Made by a program: the position numbers and the translations under genes. 64,000 bases of DNA, from the NCBI GenBank assembly GCA_023055505.1, contig JALIRH010000003.1, positions 620,001 through 684,000 on the forward strand, read 5' to 3'. Positions 14,601-29,600 of this stretch are shown here, piece by piece. The stretch comes from Callipepla californica brunnescens. Its lineage: Eukaryota > Chordata > Aves > Galliformes > Odontophoridae. Each line of letters starts with the position of its first letter. Position 1 is the first letter of the stretch. Below the pieces are notes generated by a model. The model was not told the origin of the DNA. It saw only the letters and a program-made list of their open reading frames with translations, and did not search any database.

Positions 14601-17600
14601 TGACAACTTGCTGGATGCACAGTAAGTAGGAGGCATGGATTTAAAGACTGCTTCTATTTCAGAATTTTACTTTAAAGCTGAAAAGTATACTTCTTGATGA
14701 TACAAAGCCTAAAAGATTGTGAAAGTTTTATAAAATCTGTATAATTGATGAATTCCATAACACTATGTATATGTAAATAAATATCAGTAAACTATTTCTT
14801 TTAGATGTTTTTTCTTGTAACAGATACATATTTTTCTGGCAAGTTACTGTCTCTTGAAATATTGGTACTTTTACTAATTAATCTGTAAAGTTTTGCTAGT
14901 TTTCAGAACTGTCCTTAAGGGAGAGAAATTTCATTGCAAACAGCTGTCATGTTGAAAACTGTGATATAAAGTGTTGCATTTTACAGCTGCAGGGGCTCAA
15001 CTTTTCTATCTGGTTAAGCTGTCAGTCACTTCATAAAATGGTAGTAGGTACTGTCACCCAAGTATAAAATAATAGATTCAAATGTTAAAATTAAACTGTC
15101 TACTGTTTTTAAGCAGTGAAATCGTTGTGTAAGAGAATCCTTACCAAAAACCTCAATAAAGTGCTCTGAACAACTGCATTAGATTTATATTCTCATTTCC
15201 TGTTTTCCCATGAAAAAAAAAAAATCATGTTGTATGTCACTGAAGAACTAAAAAACAAAGATTTCTTTACAAGAACATATGGCTTGCTCTTGTGATCCCA
15301 TTGAAATCAGGAACAAATACTCCATGCTTCCATAGAGTTGAAATACATAATGAAAAGCAAGCAAGTAAACGTGATAGACTAATGCTGGTTCTAGACTGTG
15401 AATACTAAACCATATTTGATGCTGATTTCTTTTCTCCTTACCTCAGCTTTTTCACCATCTTATCATCAACAAATTTTAAAATGTTAATGTTTTACTTGCA
15501 TTTTTTCCTCATTGATCTCTATTTTCTATCAGCGAAGTTTTACTAATAATGAAGACTTTTTTGCTATTCCAGAAGGTTTTGCACCCCATAAGTACATGGT
15601 ACTCAATACTACATAGCAGCGTCATGCTATAAGACTAGTCTGCACAATAGTGCAGTGCAGTTACCAACCAATCTTCAGAAGTCAAGATAAAGAAGCCCAG
15701 ACTCTACTCGATGTGGCCAACAGAAAGAGAACAGAATGGCTATAATCTTCTTCCCTTGTTCCTTTATTTTTTTAAAGAACATTTTAGAGATTCAAGTCAC
15801 AGCTCCAAACCAGGAATAGCTGAATGGGTAATGCCAAAGGAATAGAGAACTGCAGCTCGTAAAGTAACAGTTTAGAGAGGAATTTCCTTGATCAGATTCA
15901 TCAAGAACTAAACTACATCCTCCAACAAACATTCTCATAATTAGCGAAGAAATTAAATTGCTGCATTTGCACACTACAAATCACAGTATTAAGTCACAAT
16001 GTTTTCTCCTAAACTTTTTTAATAGCAAAGTAAAAATTAATTTCATATCTCTCAATCTTAACTGCTTTACTCACCTCATCTAAGTCTTTAATGTAAACAA
16101 TTTTCTCTTCAATGCCAACAGGCATTGGTTCACTATGGGGGATCTTCACCTCCTCATACATTTTGTTGTTTTCTCTCTGAACTGATTCTGGTAAGAACAC
16201 CTAAAAGAGTATTAGAGGAAAATTAATTGAAAATATTAAAACAGAAAATTTAATTACTTATAGGCAACTTCAAACAATGTTTCATTACTTTCCTTCAGAA
16301 AAACGAATCCCAAATAAAAGTAATTCCCTTTGATTCATTTTATAGATAGCACAGAACCTCCTAAATGGAAAATAATAAGTTTTACTAGCAAGAAAATGGT
16401 TTCAAAACGATTTTAAGTAAAAAATAACTCCATTTTATTAAATTTATTAAAAGGTAACTCTATTTTATTAAATTTCAAGCCACCAAGTCCAGAATTCCAT
16501 AAAATCATTTCAATGGTTTCCAAAAGACAGAAGAAGAAAAACAGTATTTTAATGACTTAAGTGACCCTAAAAATTAAAAGAAATAAGTCGGTTGAGAGTG
16601 AGATTCTCTGTTTTAGGGTTAAACTGAAAACCAAAGTATGTGAATATTTAAAACACTATGTAAAAAATCACAGCTTCATGCACAGGATTCCAATTAGTAC
16701 GGGAATATCCCAGAAAACAAAGGGAACCATGCCGCACTTAGCTCACTGGGACAGCTGAATCACAGTAGAAGGGTCATGCATCAAACACATACCTTTGCAC
16801 CTCCAATGAACGCTGATGTTTTCATAGCTTCAGCTCTGGAATCATAAACGTGTGGATAATGAATTCTTTCAAAGTCCACTTCCCTCTGTCTGCTTAGGAC
16901 AGGCATACTTCGAGCATTCAAAAGTGCTAGCTCCCTGTAAGCAGAAAATAGCAGCAATTCTGTGCACTGTACGCAGCCATCACAAAAGCTGGGCATGGTA
17001 CATTAAAGTCAGAGCAAAGGTAAGGGAATCACAAGGAACAAAAGCACTGTATAAAATTATTAACAAAGGAATTTTACCGTGTTATTCACTGGCATCAGTT
17101 TAACTATGCACACTTGTCAAATAAAAATCAATACAAACAGTGCAAGGCCAGCTCCCTAAACTAATGTAGTTTTGCATCTTTTTACATAATACAGCAACAA
17201 GTATTCATAGTTAAATACCAGTACCACTATATTCTCCTCAATGTGAAATGCAACACCTTATTTGCTTCTTTTTCCTTCCCTCCCTTATTCCTCCCACTAC
17301 CTTTAGTTGATAACATGGAAAATAGTACCCATTAATCTGGAGAAGAAAAAAAGAAAGATAGTTTTGATAGATTTAGTAGACTTCATAAATCTTAAGCAAG
17401 AACTGTGCATACAGGAAGAAAGATAGTCTACCCCTTTAATCTGCATCTCCAACCCACATAGATGAGACCAAGAAGATTCTCATTAAGCAGATCACTGCTC
17501 TCTTCACCTGAAAATTAGGTTTTCATTTTAAAAAAATTCCACGCTTGTAATAAAACGTGACTTGAAGTCAGATACACCTCATCTACAAAGCAAACTAAAA

Positions 17601-20600
17601 GCAATGAACATTTACGATAGGCTGAAATAGAATTTACAACAGAAATATTTTTCAAATGTTGGCATTTATTACCTTTGCATTCGCAGCTCTTTGGGATCGA
17701 AGCACATGAGTCCTTCACCAGAAAGTTCTCCATCTTCTGCAGCTTGTTTTTCTTTCCTGGCATTTCGTTTTTCTTCACGACGATATTGTTTCATTAACAA
17801 CTTCTCTTGTTCAGACTGAATTGTAACTTGACAGCCATAATTGGGTTTAGTATTTTCACCTATAAACTTCTTGCATTGCTCTGCAACATAAAAACAGGTG
17901 CACATCTTCCTAAGTACTAGATTCCACCATTTTTGTTGCCCAGTTTTCTTCTAAATAGATGTATTTTTAAATAGGTTTGCTTTAATTAATTACGCAGAAG
18001 TTGGTTGTAAGAATCCATAAGAAGTAACAGCTCATCATTTGAAGGTAAGACACTTTAAGTCACCACACAAAAAAAACTGTTTATCCCAAAGCAAGAAGGG
18101 GAATACCGCAAACTAGCAGCAAAAGAAGCAGGTATCTTTTTGGAACTTAAGATGTACTAGAAAAGTCACTTATTTGTCCCCTTACATGCATACACTGCAA
18201 AGTAAAAAGGCTTTGCATGTAGACTAAACAAAAGCTGTTGCTTTTCTTTTTATTCCCAACAGCCTCTTCACCTAACAATAACCATGTATTTACTAGAAAA
18301 CATGACTATATTGAAAGCATACCCACAGCTTAATTTCCCTGAACAACTGAGAAAAGAAATCTTTATTCTATGCAACCATGTGGACTCCTTCCATTTATGT
18401 AGAAAAGCAGTAGGACTAAACAGTTATAACACAAAACTGAATAGTTACAGTACTCAGTAAGTTGATAAAGCCCAGTCACATCTGCTTTTCCAATGCCATT
18501 ATCATTTTTCACTCCAGACTTAAAACAAAGACACAACCGCATCTTCTATAAGCAATGTGATGAACAGATTTTTTATTTCATTATAACTTTATAAGTATTT
18601 TTAAACATTGGACTTCAAAATTCTGTGAACAGATTATTAGCTTACAGAGGTTCAACTGAATATAGCATACTCAGTTATGTTTTCAATGTACTTCTGCAGT
18701 CCAACCCTGAAGTTGAAAATTGAGTACCTCTTTTTATCAAATAAACTCACTTGGCTGATGTTTTGAAGAACTTGTGCCAGAGTTTTACCAACAGTAACAC
18801 TGAAAATCGTGCTTCTCAAGCACACACACCAAATAAAAGAGTTAGACAACAACTTGATAGATATTGAAAAAAATCTAACAAACTGTCAGAATGCCCACAA
18901 CAATGGCTTCAACACTGTCTTGTATTTGAAGGGGATAACAATGGATGCAATTTTAAATTTAAATTTAATTCAGATCTAACACACTAGGACTATTTTATTT
19001 GTCTGAAAAGCACAACAATCACCTTTATGGCAGTGGAACTAAGTTGTTTAATAACAGTCATACCATAAGCATTCAATATAAGCACAGTTCCTTGCCTTGT
19101 GCCTATTTTCTGAAGACACAAAGAGCTCTAAGTTGACTGTTTTTCCAATCAAAAATGATTCTCTTCCCCACACGCAGTTTTTGGAAGCTGAGACTACAGA
19201 TCCCGTTAGGGACTTCATTTCAATCAACTAAAGAGAGCCCTACTAAAATAAATAACCTGAACTTGGCTTAGAACATCTTAAGTCTCAGAGAAGATACGCA
19301 AACATCATTGATTTCTATACTAGACCGAAAGAAAAACTAGGCCACTCATGAAAAAAGCTTGTCTTGAAAACACAGTAATAAGAATATTCTTATACCTTCT
19401 AGCAGAAATGCCTACTGGTTACATACTGAAGAACAAACTTAAAATACCTTCCAAAATACATACATTCAATAAGAAAATAATAAAAATTTGCACATAGTAG
19501 AAAGACTATAATAGTTTAGTTTCTAATGTATATAATTATTTTTCTTTTGTTTATTTAAGAAAGCAACAAAACAAAACAAAAAAACAACACTAAGAACAGA
19601 ATCTTATTATGGTTTCTACTCTGGAATCACTAGCAAATAAAACTAATGGTTTTTCTGAAGAGTTTAGACTAATCATCAGCAGAGCAGAAGGTGAACTTCC
19701 AAATGCTTCCCTAAATAATGTTAAACTTCAGATAGACAAATTATGGTTTATTGGTATTTTGAAATTACTGTGAAGATACCCAAGTCCAGCAGTACCAGTT
19801 TTAACTACCTTTTTTCTAACTCCATGTGTTCTGAACACACGGTGGACTGCATGATGCTTTATCTTCACAAAAATGTATCCCAAATCACAATTTACTCACA
19901 ATCTGATTTACTTTTTGCTGGGAACACTAGTTTTTAAACATCCACTTGTAGAACATTTTAAAACTATTACTCTGTGCAGGCAGTTTATCTTATAAAAACA
20001 AGATCACAGTATAGTACCTGAATTCCTTTATTCATTTAATTTATCCACCCTTTGGTTTAACTATAATTTTTTTTCCAGAAGTAGTTGTTACTGTGCTTTT
20101 TCTCCCTAAGACATTTATGTGATGCTATCTCTGAGGCAGATAGTATAGTAGATGAGGAATAACAGATAATCAACATGTTTCCATGGGAGTGCACTGAAAT
20201 AGATGCAACTGCTAATGCAATTATTTAGAAAGTACACATGCCTATACACAGTTGAAAAGTAAACTTACAACATGTACTTATTTAGTCCAAGATAAACACC
20301 CCACAGTTACCAAGGAGGTTTTCTTGGCTTACTTTTAAATGTGCATAGGCAGTACTGCTGTTTGAAAAAGAACTGAACAGTTAGAAAATTAAGTTTTATG
20401 TGATTCAGAACAAGAATTTTATAGTCACTTACCTTGCAGAGTCTGGAACTTGTTATCATTTTGACAAGCCAAAGATCTTTCCACAATCAGAGATCTGTTC
20501 TGTAGGAGCTTCTCTATAAGTTCAAAACCCTCAGGGCCTAGCAGTTCAAATAACTACAGAGAAAAGAAAGTCACAAGACATTGTCCAAATTAGCATAAAA

Positions 20601-23600
20601 TTGCAAATGGGGCTGCGTAACTTCCATCCCTGTTACAGGACTTTAACAATGTTTTTAAAGACTTTCAACTCCAACTAACTCAGCCCAAAAGGCATCACTG
20701 CTAGCATTCATCTAGGTTCTCTGTTACAAAAAAAAAAATTTTCAGTTGCAAAGACTAAAATCTGTTGATTCTCTACATTAAATAAAATATCATTTCTTTT
20801 TCAGATTCTCGTATAAAATTTAATTCAAGACTAAACTTTATGCATTTTTCTTTATAGTTATTTACATAAACTTATGCTACAAATTTCTTTCTCCCTAACC
20901 TAACCAGGTAAATCAAGAGAGAAGTAGCCCTTTCTTAAAGACGACAAATCAACAGGAAGTTATTCCAGTGAACAAAAGATATTGCCTACTTCATTTTCAC
21001 ATTCACATCCTACAGAAAAGTCAGAGATGTGGAAGACAGTAGGATTTGAAGGAACAGGAAGATTAGTATTGACATTACTGAATAATAGTTGAACACAGGT
21101 GCGTAAGAGCATATGCAACTTGCACAACGTAAGCAATTTATACCAGGAGAGAACTGCACACCAATAAGAAGTGGTTTGGTCCAATGATTCTCTTACTCAG
21201 ATGACTCTCTCATGGTAGTTAAATACATTCCCTATTCAATAGTAGCTCCTTTTTCCACATAACATTTTTCAGGCAACAAAATAACAAAATATTAAAACAC
21301 TTGCTGCCCATCGCACCCAAAATTACTTTGACAGAATTCAGTGCATTACAGTAGTGCAAGTAAGGCATCCAGAAGTCATTCTTGATTTTTAAAATGTTAT
21401 AAAACATTTTTTTTTCTTTTCATTTTCTAAAAAAAGAAAAAGGAACACTAAGGAGAAACCTCATTTTAAGTTTAGTGCTAAATTTATTCACTCAGCTTTG
21501 GGCTCCAGGTAAGAATAAAATTTATGATGTATATTCATTTATCATTTTATGAAAAAGTAAAATTTTGCCATTGTAGGACTCAAATATTTATGTTCCAATC
21601 ATGTAAAGGAGAATGTTTTCTTACTATCCTGTATTAAATTTGCTAGTTCCTTAGAGAGTTTTGCCATGGCCATCTCTGATTCCCTCTGGGAAATAGTGTT
21701 ATGCTGCCTCTTATGTATTTGCAAAATTTTAAACAGTGTAAAGGGCAGCAGATCTGTGAACCTTTTTTTCAGGCCAATCTGTACTTCAAAAAATAAGTCG
21801 CCATTTAATAGTAAAGAAGAAAAAAAGTATTACTCCTAACCCTCAGGTTTCTGAGAAAAACATCACATGTGCAAAAGAGTACATCGATAACAGCATTTAC
21901 CAAGATCATGAAATTTATAAACTTTTGCATTTATTTTGTTAAAGTAACTACCTACAGGAAACTGAAGAAGCAGTCTGGAAAAAAGATATCTGAAAAGAAT
22001 GAAACAAATGTGGACAAATAGAAAATCCTACACTCGGATAAGAGTAACGGTACAAAAATCCAGGACATTAAACTGCTGGCTAGACATCAATTTTGTTGAC
22101 AAGGATCTCCAGCTATAATGGATTTTTTTTTATCCAGCTTTCTCTAACAATCATCATTAATTCTTGTCTTTTACATAGCTATTCTTTGTCACTTTACTGC
22201 TACATTTTAGCCAACTTCAGATAAAGATATCAGAGGACTGTTGTTTATACATTAAAAAGGAAAGCAGCAAGCTAGTACTGGTAAATTTGAAGAGAAAGTA
22301 TCTTATAAGTATAAAAGTGTACAGCAGTAGGAAAATTAATTTAAAAAAAATGAATGTTTGAAACAGCTTAATAAGAGAAGTGCTACATATAAATTTTGCT
22401 ACTGTTTTGTCGACTGCAGAATGTGATCAGAACAGGGAAATCTGATGGTTTCAAACTCACCCAGATCTGAGCTGAATAATTCCAGGAATCACAGACAATG
22501 TATACATATTCAGACTTAACACTTTGACATAAATTAAAAAATAATAATAAAAACATTAAAAAAAAGGTCAAGCAACACATTATTCCTAAAACACTGATTA
22601 TACACCTTCACCTCATAGAGGACTTCAAAGTATCTCTATGACTAGAAAGAAACTAGGAAAGAATCCATCAGAAAATAACGTTGTTTTTTTTTTGTTTGTT
22701 TGTTTGTTTTAATTGGGATACTGGAGTTAGTTTTGGAAAGTCTCCTTCCAACTCCTGTTTTCCCAAAATACACTCAAAAAACCATCCATATAAAAGCTAT
22801 CTGAACTGGTCAGAATAGTAGAATGGCACAAAGAAGCAGTAAGGTTACATGCCATATTTTACTTCAGGATCAGAGGCAGACAGTACCGTAAGACAGCATT
22901 TCTCACTTGACTTCAGTGCTCATCTTTTGAGAAGCTCACTAGGGATGAAAAGACCTACTCTAGTTTCCACGTAGCTTGCCAGTCAAACATAACCAAACTC
23001 ATGGTACTACAAATGAAGTCTCTCCAAAACTGAAGTAAAAAATCACTTAATTTTACCTTTTTGATTTGTGTATGTAGTGTTAACTTGCTACAAGCAGTTT
23101 GCGAACAGTCTATGTAATCTAGCAAGCCCTGCTATTGTCTGAAAAGGAGGGAGGCTTTGAGAACATTTTAAACAGATGCCTCAAACTGAGCTCATTGTCC
23201 AAGACAGAGAGAAGGGAAACAATATAGAAGACCACCAACAGTGACCTGTTCTTACTGATTGATAAATTGTCTCCCACACCCACTGGGAGCTTGCCAGAGA
23301 TCACAGGTAGGAAACAACCATAAAGAGCAAAACCAAGACGTAAGCGCTAAGACATGGTGATTAAGTTACACATCTGTTGCCATCTGCCACTCATGGTAGA
23401 AACGGTGACAATGGTAGAAAGAAATGGCAAAGAGCAGAAATAACTGAATTGAGGACTAGCCTGTAGGCCAAGATTTTATTAATCACCAGATGTATTCGTA
23501 TGATAGGGAGTAAATCACTGCTTTCTAATTAAGGTAATAAGAACTGGCACAGAGTCTTGTTGTTTCAAAGTGCAGTTCTCTATCTTCTAATTTGCTTAGA

Positions 23601-26600
23601 CATTAAATAACATGTCAGAGTCCATTCAAAACACTTTCTGCCATTTCAGAAAAACTTCTGACACTTGCTGGAGTCTTTAAATCTTATTCCCAACATAATT
23701 AACTGAGGAAAAAACAACCTGAACTTCTGTGATGATAGTCACCATTAAAGATCTAAACAACAACTGAACCTCAAGGTAACTCACGAAAATTGATTTATGA
23801 GCTGGAGATGAAATAAACACTACTTCTTGGATCCAACTTCAATCAAGTGAATTTAGAGTCTGCCATCTTCAGATAAAACACAAAATTTGCCTTCTTTTTT
23901 AATAGTCACACTACTCAAGTAATCTTGATCAAGTCTAACAAGTAAACATGAGTTTTAAAAAAACCAACACAGTTTATCTTACTAAAGAGGGAAAGAGGTG
24001 TCAAAGTTTGCACAAAGTAAACACCTCACTGCTGCTATCAATCTTAACACTGGAAAGCTCTTATACTTCATAGCAACAGATTGACTGTCTAAATCAAAGA
24101 GCAGAAAAGAGAAAACTGGGAGCTGTGTTGATTTAAAACTATCTTGTATCTAGTAGGAGAAAAGAAGCATCACAGCAGAGACATCTGTTCAAGAAACAAA
24201 GTGCCCTTTTGCTAAACTACCTCTTTTCTACAGTAGCTTTATTTTTCTGATGATACATAATAAAATTATTGACATAGATTGGAATGACTAAACTAGTTGC
24301 GAAACAAAAATCCACTATACCTACAGCACTTACTGAATGCTAACACAATCCTCAAGTCAGCATGCTCAGATGGAAGCACAGTGCTGAATGACTGCTTATT
24401 ATAGTTGCTTTGCAGTGTTGATTTACAAAATAAAAATGCATTACTCAGTAATTACTTTGTAGTTTTCTAACACATGCAGCATTTCTCATGATGGAATTTA
24501 GGGTGACTGCTCTGCGAGTCTGTGGAATATTTCTATAAATAACTGAGCATGATAAGCAATGGTGAACACGATAACTAGTGGTCAAAGAACTTCCTAAGAA
24601 TTGTAATCACTGCCATCAGACCAGATATTGATGCATTAGTTTCACCAAAACAAGGTCCAATTATGTTCTTGTTTCTTTTCTTTCTATCTTTTAATACAAA
24701 CATTAGGCTAGTAAGTTTTGTTATTTATCTACATTAAGTATATATTTTATATGTGGGCCAAGATACTTCATTCAATGTAGCACAGGCAAGCCAAAAGGTA
24801 GGACGTCAATGCCATAGGTTTTATGCTTTAAAAGAAGCTATGTGATTACTAAGAAAGACACTGCTACCAATACACTCTCCTTTCTGCATGTCATTAACAC
24901 ATTTCTTCACAACATTTTCATATCTTTTTTCAGTTAACTTAGTAATAGTTAATTCAGATGCATTCTGTTTTTATAGAACACAGAAAAAACTTCGAGCTTC
25001 CTATTCATTTCATTTGTAGTACTTAAACAAAGGATCATAAGCCCTGTTCTCCAGGATCTCCCACATTCACTCATCCACACTTTTAGCATGTGGTCCTCTC
25101 AACACACAAAATAACAGCAACTTAGGTTTGGTCTTTGCATAGTGAATATTATCATATATGAGCTGAACACTTTTTCTTCTGTACGGTCTTGGCACAAGTT
25201 CGAAGCTCCTAAATTGAAAATGAATATTTCTGCTCAGCAATAAACTGCTAGCTACTAGGAGTCTCCTGCTCTCTGTGATGTCGAGCAAAGATCTGAAAAC
25301 TTTAAAAATAAAACTTTTCATAACTCATTAGTCTCTATTCACCCTAACTTTGAGATAATAATGCATTTTAACTGTTAAAACACACTGCAAAGAGTGAATG
25401 CAACTAGGTTATCCTCAATCTTCTCTTCCTTCCAAAAACTTCCTTCTGATACAATAATACCTAACTATTCTGGTTTGAAAATTAACCATTCTATAGCAAG
25501 AAAGAGAAAATGGAAGCACTAGCTCTGTCCCTTTCCACAAAGAGAAGGACAGCAAATGGACAGGTTACTGTGAATATGGCCTGATTCAACACTAGCTTCA
25601 GCCCTGATGATTTCCTTCCCTTTTTTCTTTAGAGAGGCTTGTTATCAACCAGCTTTGCAGCTCTTTAATGTTAGGAGTTGCTCTCAAACTGCAGAGGGTA
25701 AGCATTTAGAGTTTTTATTAGCTTTTTTGAGGCCCAAGAAACATGAATTCATTGAATCATGATCCATTCATTGTTCTCTCACACTTAACTGTTATTTCCT
25801 TATGCTCTGCCTGGAACATCTTCACGCACAGAAATATGGGAGCAAGATAAGTGTTTACAATGAATTTTAATATTAAAAAAACCCACAAAGTCTCTCCCAC
25901 AAAAAAGGCTCGTTTTATTCTTGCTGTTAAAATCATTCATACTACTAAACTTACATTTCATCATGAAAGAACGAAAAAATTAGTTAAACATCAAATGAAA
26001 AAGCTGAACATTCCTGCTGCTTGCCGCTCATGAGAGATTACTGTTAGGAAAAGAATTTCATATAATATTTTGATTCTAGAATGAGGGTGGAAAATAAAAA
26101 GTAAGTTGAAAAACTGATCCACTCCTAGCAATTTATATAGCTTAAGAAGCTAATTATTATGCTTCGTTCCAAATGAAATGCTCTCCATTAATCAAATCCA
26201 GGACTTAGCAGGGTCATATCCAATCTAATAACCCGCAGGATGAAATTTCTAGTATTCAAACGCCAACTAGAAATAATAAATCTTAGAAGAACAGTAAAGC
26301 TGGGGACTGTGTTGGTGACAGCATAATGGCATCTTTTAATGAAAAGCTTACTAAAGTAACGGCAAGTTCTCTGAAATATTTTCAACCCTTTCCTAGCATC
26401 ATACTTATTTCTAATAAATAAACTTCCACTGCTTACCTCAATCGCTCATCCCAACAAGGGGACAAAAAGGAAATCTATGCATGAAATAAAAGAGTGTGGG
26501 TTTGTAGAGTGAACATGTTTCTGGCACTAGCTGCAGAAAAGAAGATTAAATAATGAGTAACATCACAAGTTATTAAAAAATAATAATAATAATAAAGGTT

Positions 26601-29600
26601 GGGGTCAGGTCTTGTACACAGTTATTTAGACTGTGAGCCTTTCTGCACAGCCTGGTAGGACTGAGATCTGTATAATCTTGTTTGGAAAACTCTGTATGGT
26701 TCTGAAAGGAAGTGGTATAATTCTGTAGTCCATGTAGTTGCTATCAGGTCACATTACACACATTATTATACATTATTCTGGCATGAAATGTTAATATCCT
26801 AGATCCTAAGAGAAGGCAAAGGAATTGAGTATTTATTCTCAGCTACCTTTTTATTAAGTTATTATGGGGCAAACTAGACAGCATGCAACAGTAGGAGAGT
26901 CTGTGTGTCAGTCAGCATTTTCTTGAATACCAGCCAAGCTATTACATTCCTTTGAAGCAGTAACAGATTGTGCCTAAAAGGCAACCCTGAATGTCTTCAA
27001 TAAAAGTACCAGATGACTTCAGCTACTGCTTAGTGACCATGAAGACACAGATGATGTGATGTATGGTCACTTTTCATTCGTTTGAATGATTTTTTAAATT
27101 TCATTTTATGTGCACAGTCTTAATAACAGGAAGAAAGTGTGATAAGCAATCAATCTAGGAACCAGAAGACAAGATGCGTCGCACTGCATTAGAATGGAGA
27201 AGCATGGTCCCCATGCTCATAAGTTTTATTGAGTATACAGAAGTTATACGGAAAAGGCAAGGAGACACAGACAGCAGCAGTTCCACAGAAAGCAGTCCAT
27301 CCGCCAGAGCACATAATAAGCAAGAGGCTGAATCCCAATGATGCATACGAAGGAAACTTTTTTGGGTCAGGCTCAGCTATAAAAAGTCCATCCCTAGTGC
27401 TGAACTTACAGCTCAATACTGCAACAAGATTTTAACTACTCTAATATTAAAAGTAATATTCACCTTACAGTTTTACAAGGTACAATTTAGAAGGGGTCCT
27501 GGAATTATCATCTCCTACGCTGACCTCAAATGAGGTAGAGAACTGTGAACATTGTGTGTACATCACATTATCTTCCACACAAAGGCATTTTCTTAATTTC
27601 TGCTCCTTCTGTGAGGTGGGAGGGAATTCTAAAAGTCCCAGAAAATATTCCATTTTTCAACCGCAAACAACAACAGGATCCTATTGCCCTGCTTGAGCCT
27701 CCATACTACATGGGTCTGCACCAACAAATGAAACAGAATACCAACCAGTGCCTGTCCTATGTATCTCCCTACATTTACAGTTCAACAGCTGGTCTAAGTT
27801 ATGCAGTACCACACACATAACTAATAGCTATATCAGCATTTATAGCCTGTTTGCAAATGATTTTGTTTTCCAAGACAAGTTTTCAAACAGACTTGCAAGA
27901 ATCCTCTTCATAGCATGGCCTCAATTTTCTTCTGTTTTAGAAACTACTTAGAAACTGAAAAAAATTCATTTAAAGAAGTACAGAGGAAATCCAACCTTTT
28001 TATTGGACAACAGGCTTACCATAAAAGCTGTCTGGATTTAATATTGAAAGACTTAACTTTAGTGTACGCAGCCTAGCACACCAATTCCACCAAAACAGAA
28101 ATAATATGCTAAGTATACCAGGCCTTTCTTCCTAGGAAAATTGTATAGTCTGAGCAATCTCAGCCTAACTGCCTGCATCGGAACTAAACCATGAATGAGC
28201 ATTTTCAAAGATGAGCTGCTGATAGGCTACTTGCATGCAGAATACTCAGGGATCACTGGGATTTGACATGACAGAATAACATGGCTGTAAGGCAGGCATG
28301 CCCACAGGATAACAAGCAACTGGTCATCAAACAGCCTCAAGCAAAGTGCCAGCTTCACAAGGAGGGAAAAAAAAAGCTCCCACTTGTAGTGAGAGGTCCT
28401 TAAAAGTCTCTGCATGAAAGGAGGTAGGTTTGCATTTTTAGACTTGACCTTCAGTGGATTATCAGAATAAAACAATAAGCTCAGTTGGAAACTAGATAAA
28501 AAATAGCAGCAAAATTCTAGGATTTCCACTAAAATAAAGGTAATAAACAAATTTCTTAATTATTGGACAAAACACAGTGGACTGAAAGGTTTTTACATAA
28601 CACTGGCTTTGGAAAAGATATCAATACATTATCTTTTTTGCACGTAAGTACTTGCACGACATTCAACTTCTGGTTACTTTTCCTGTTAATCAACTCACAT
28701 AACAACAAGAAGCATTAAAATTGTGGTCTCATGCACGAAACATATTTTTAGACCAGCAATGCAATTTCAAAGTGGAAATAAAGACACAACCAATTATTCA
28801 TTGCAAGACAGCCTCTCTTCAGTACATTAGCATTACACTCATTTCTGTATTTCAGTTTCCGAAGAACAAAATGCAATTTCATTTCACTACACACTTGTAA
28901 AAATGCAAGAAAGAAAAATTCCTAAAGGAATATTACAGTGTGGTAATTACACAGACTATGGGTACCAGGCATTAAGCATATAAGATTCCTTTTAAATCAA
29001 ACTGGAATCTAAAGTTAAAACACTGAAATTGGTCAGCGACAGGAAAAAAGAAAGGTAATTATTTTTCTTTTAGAAAGGTGCCAGTGGTTTACAGGCTGTT
29101 CTGGCCCAGCTCCATGATGAACGGGGTGAGGGGGCCCACAGACCCATGCCCTGGGAAAAGGAAAAGGGTAGGGAGATGGGCCTAAAAAACAAAATAGTGG
29201 CAATGATCCGAGGAGGAAAGGTATTAAGATATTGGAAAGCAAAATAACACAATTTGATAAAATACGATAGGAATTAAAGCTAATAAAACAAATGAAAATG
29301 AGAGAAAGAGATCCGAAACCATACGCCATACTCTAACCCTGAAGGCGAGACGGCTAGGGAGCTCATACTGCTGGGATGATCCAAAAGGGGAAAGAGAAGC
29401 ATCTCATGACCTGCCAACAGTTTTATCTTACCCTCTGCATTTTTCCATTTTGCACCCAAAAGAACACAAAGTCTCCTGGGATACTTATTTCTTCTGAGAC
29501 AAGTATACCTGGAACTATTGGTGATCCACGGAACTGGAGCATTAACTCTTTTAACTCCTAGTGCACTCTACATGATGCTATAATGTGGAATACCAATAAA

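Larger units (their letters stand above)
2795..16074 (-). other. ASCC3 intron 8 (13.3 kb)
   Basis: AT-rich intron with no additional exon recognised between the exon 8 donor and exon 9 acceptor. Identified contents are CR1 fragments at 3700-3966, 8765-9090, 11764-12352 and 12765-12900, a mariner-like element at 9639-10105, and a (CA)16 microsatellite at 11624-11655. Nothing else is identified in the remainder. Confidence 0.8.

Noticed and set aside
29033..29329. A 98-codon minus-strand frame with a hydrophobic start
   Set aside because: It coincides with the unclassified repeat-like block. The hydrophobic segment results from T-rich sequence and gives no protein-family match.
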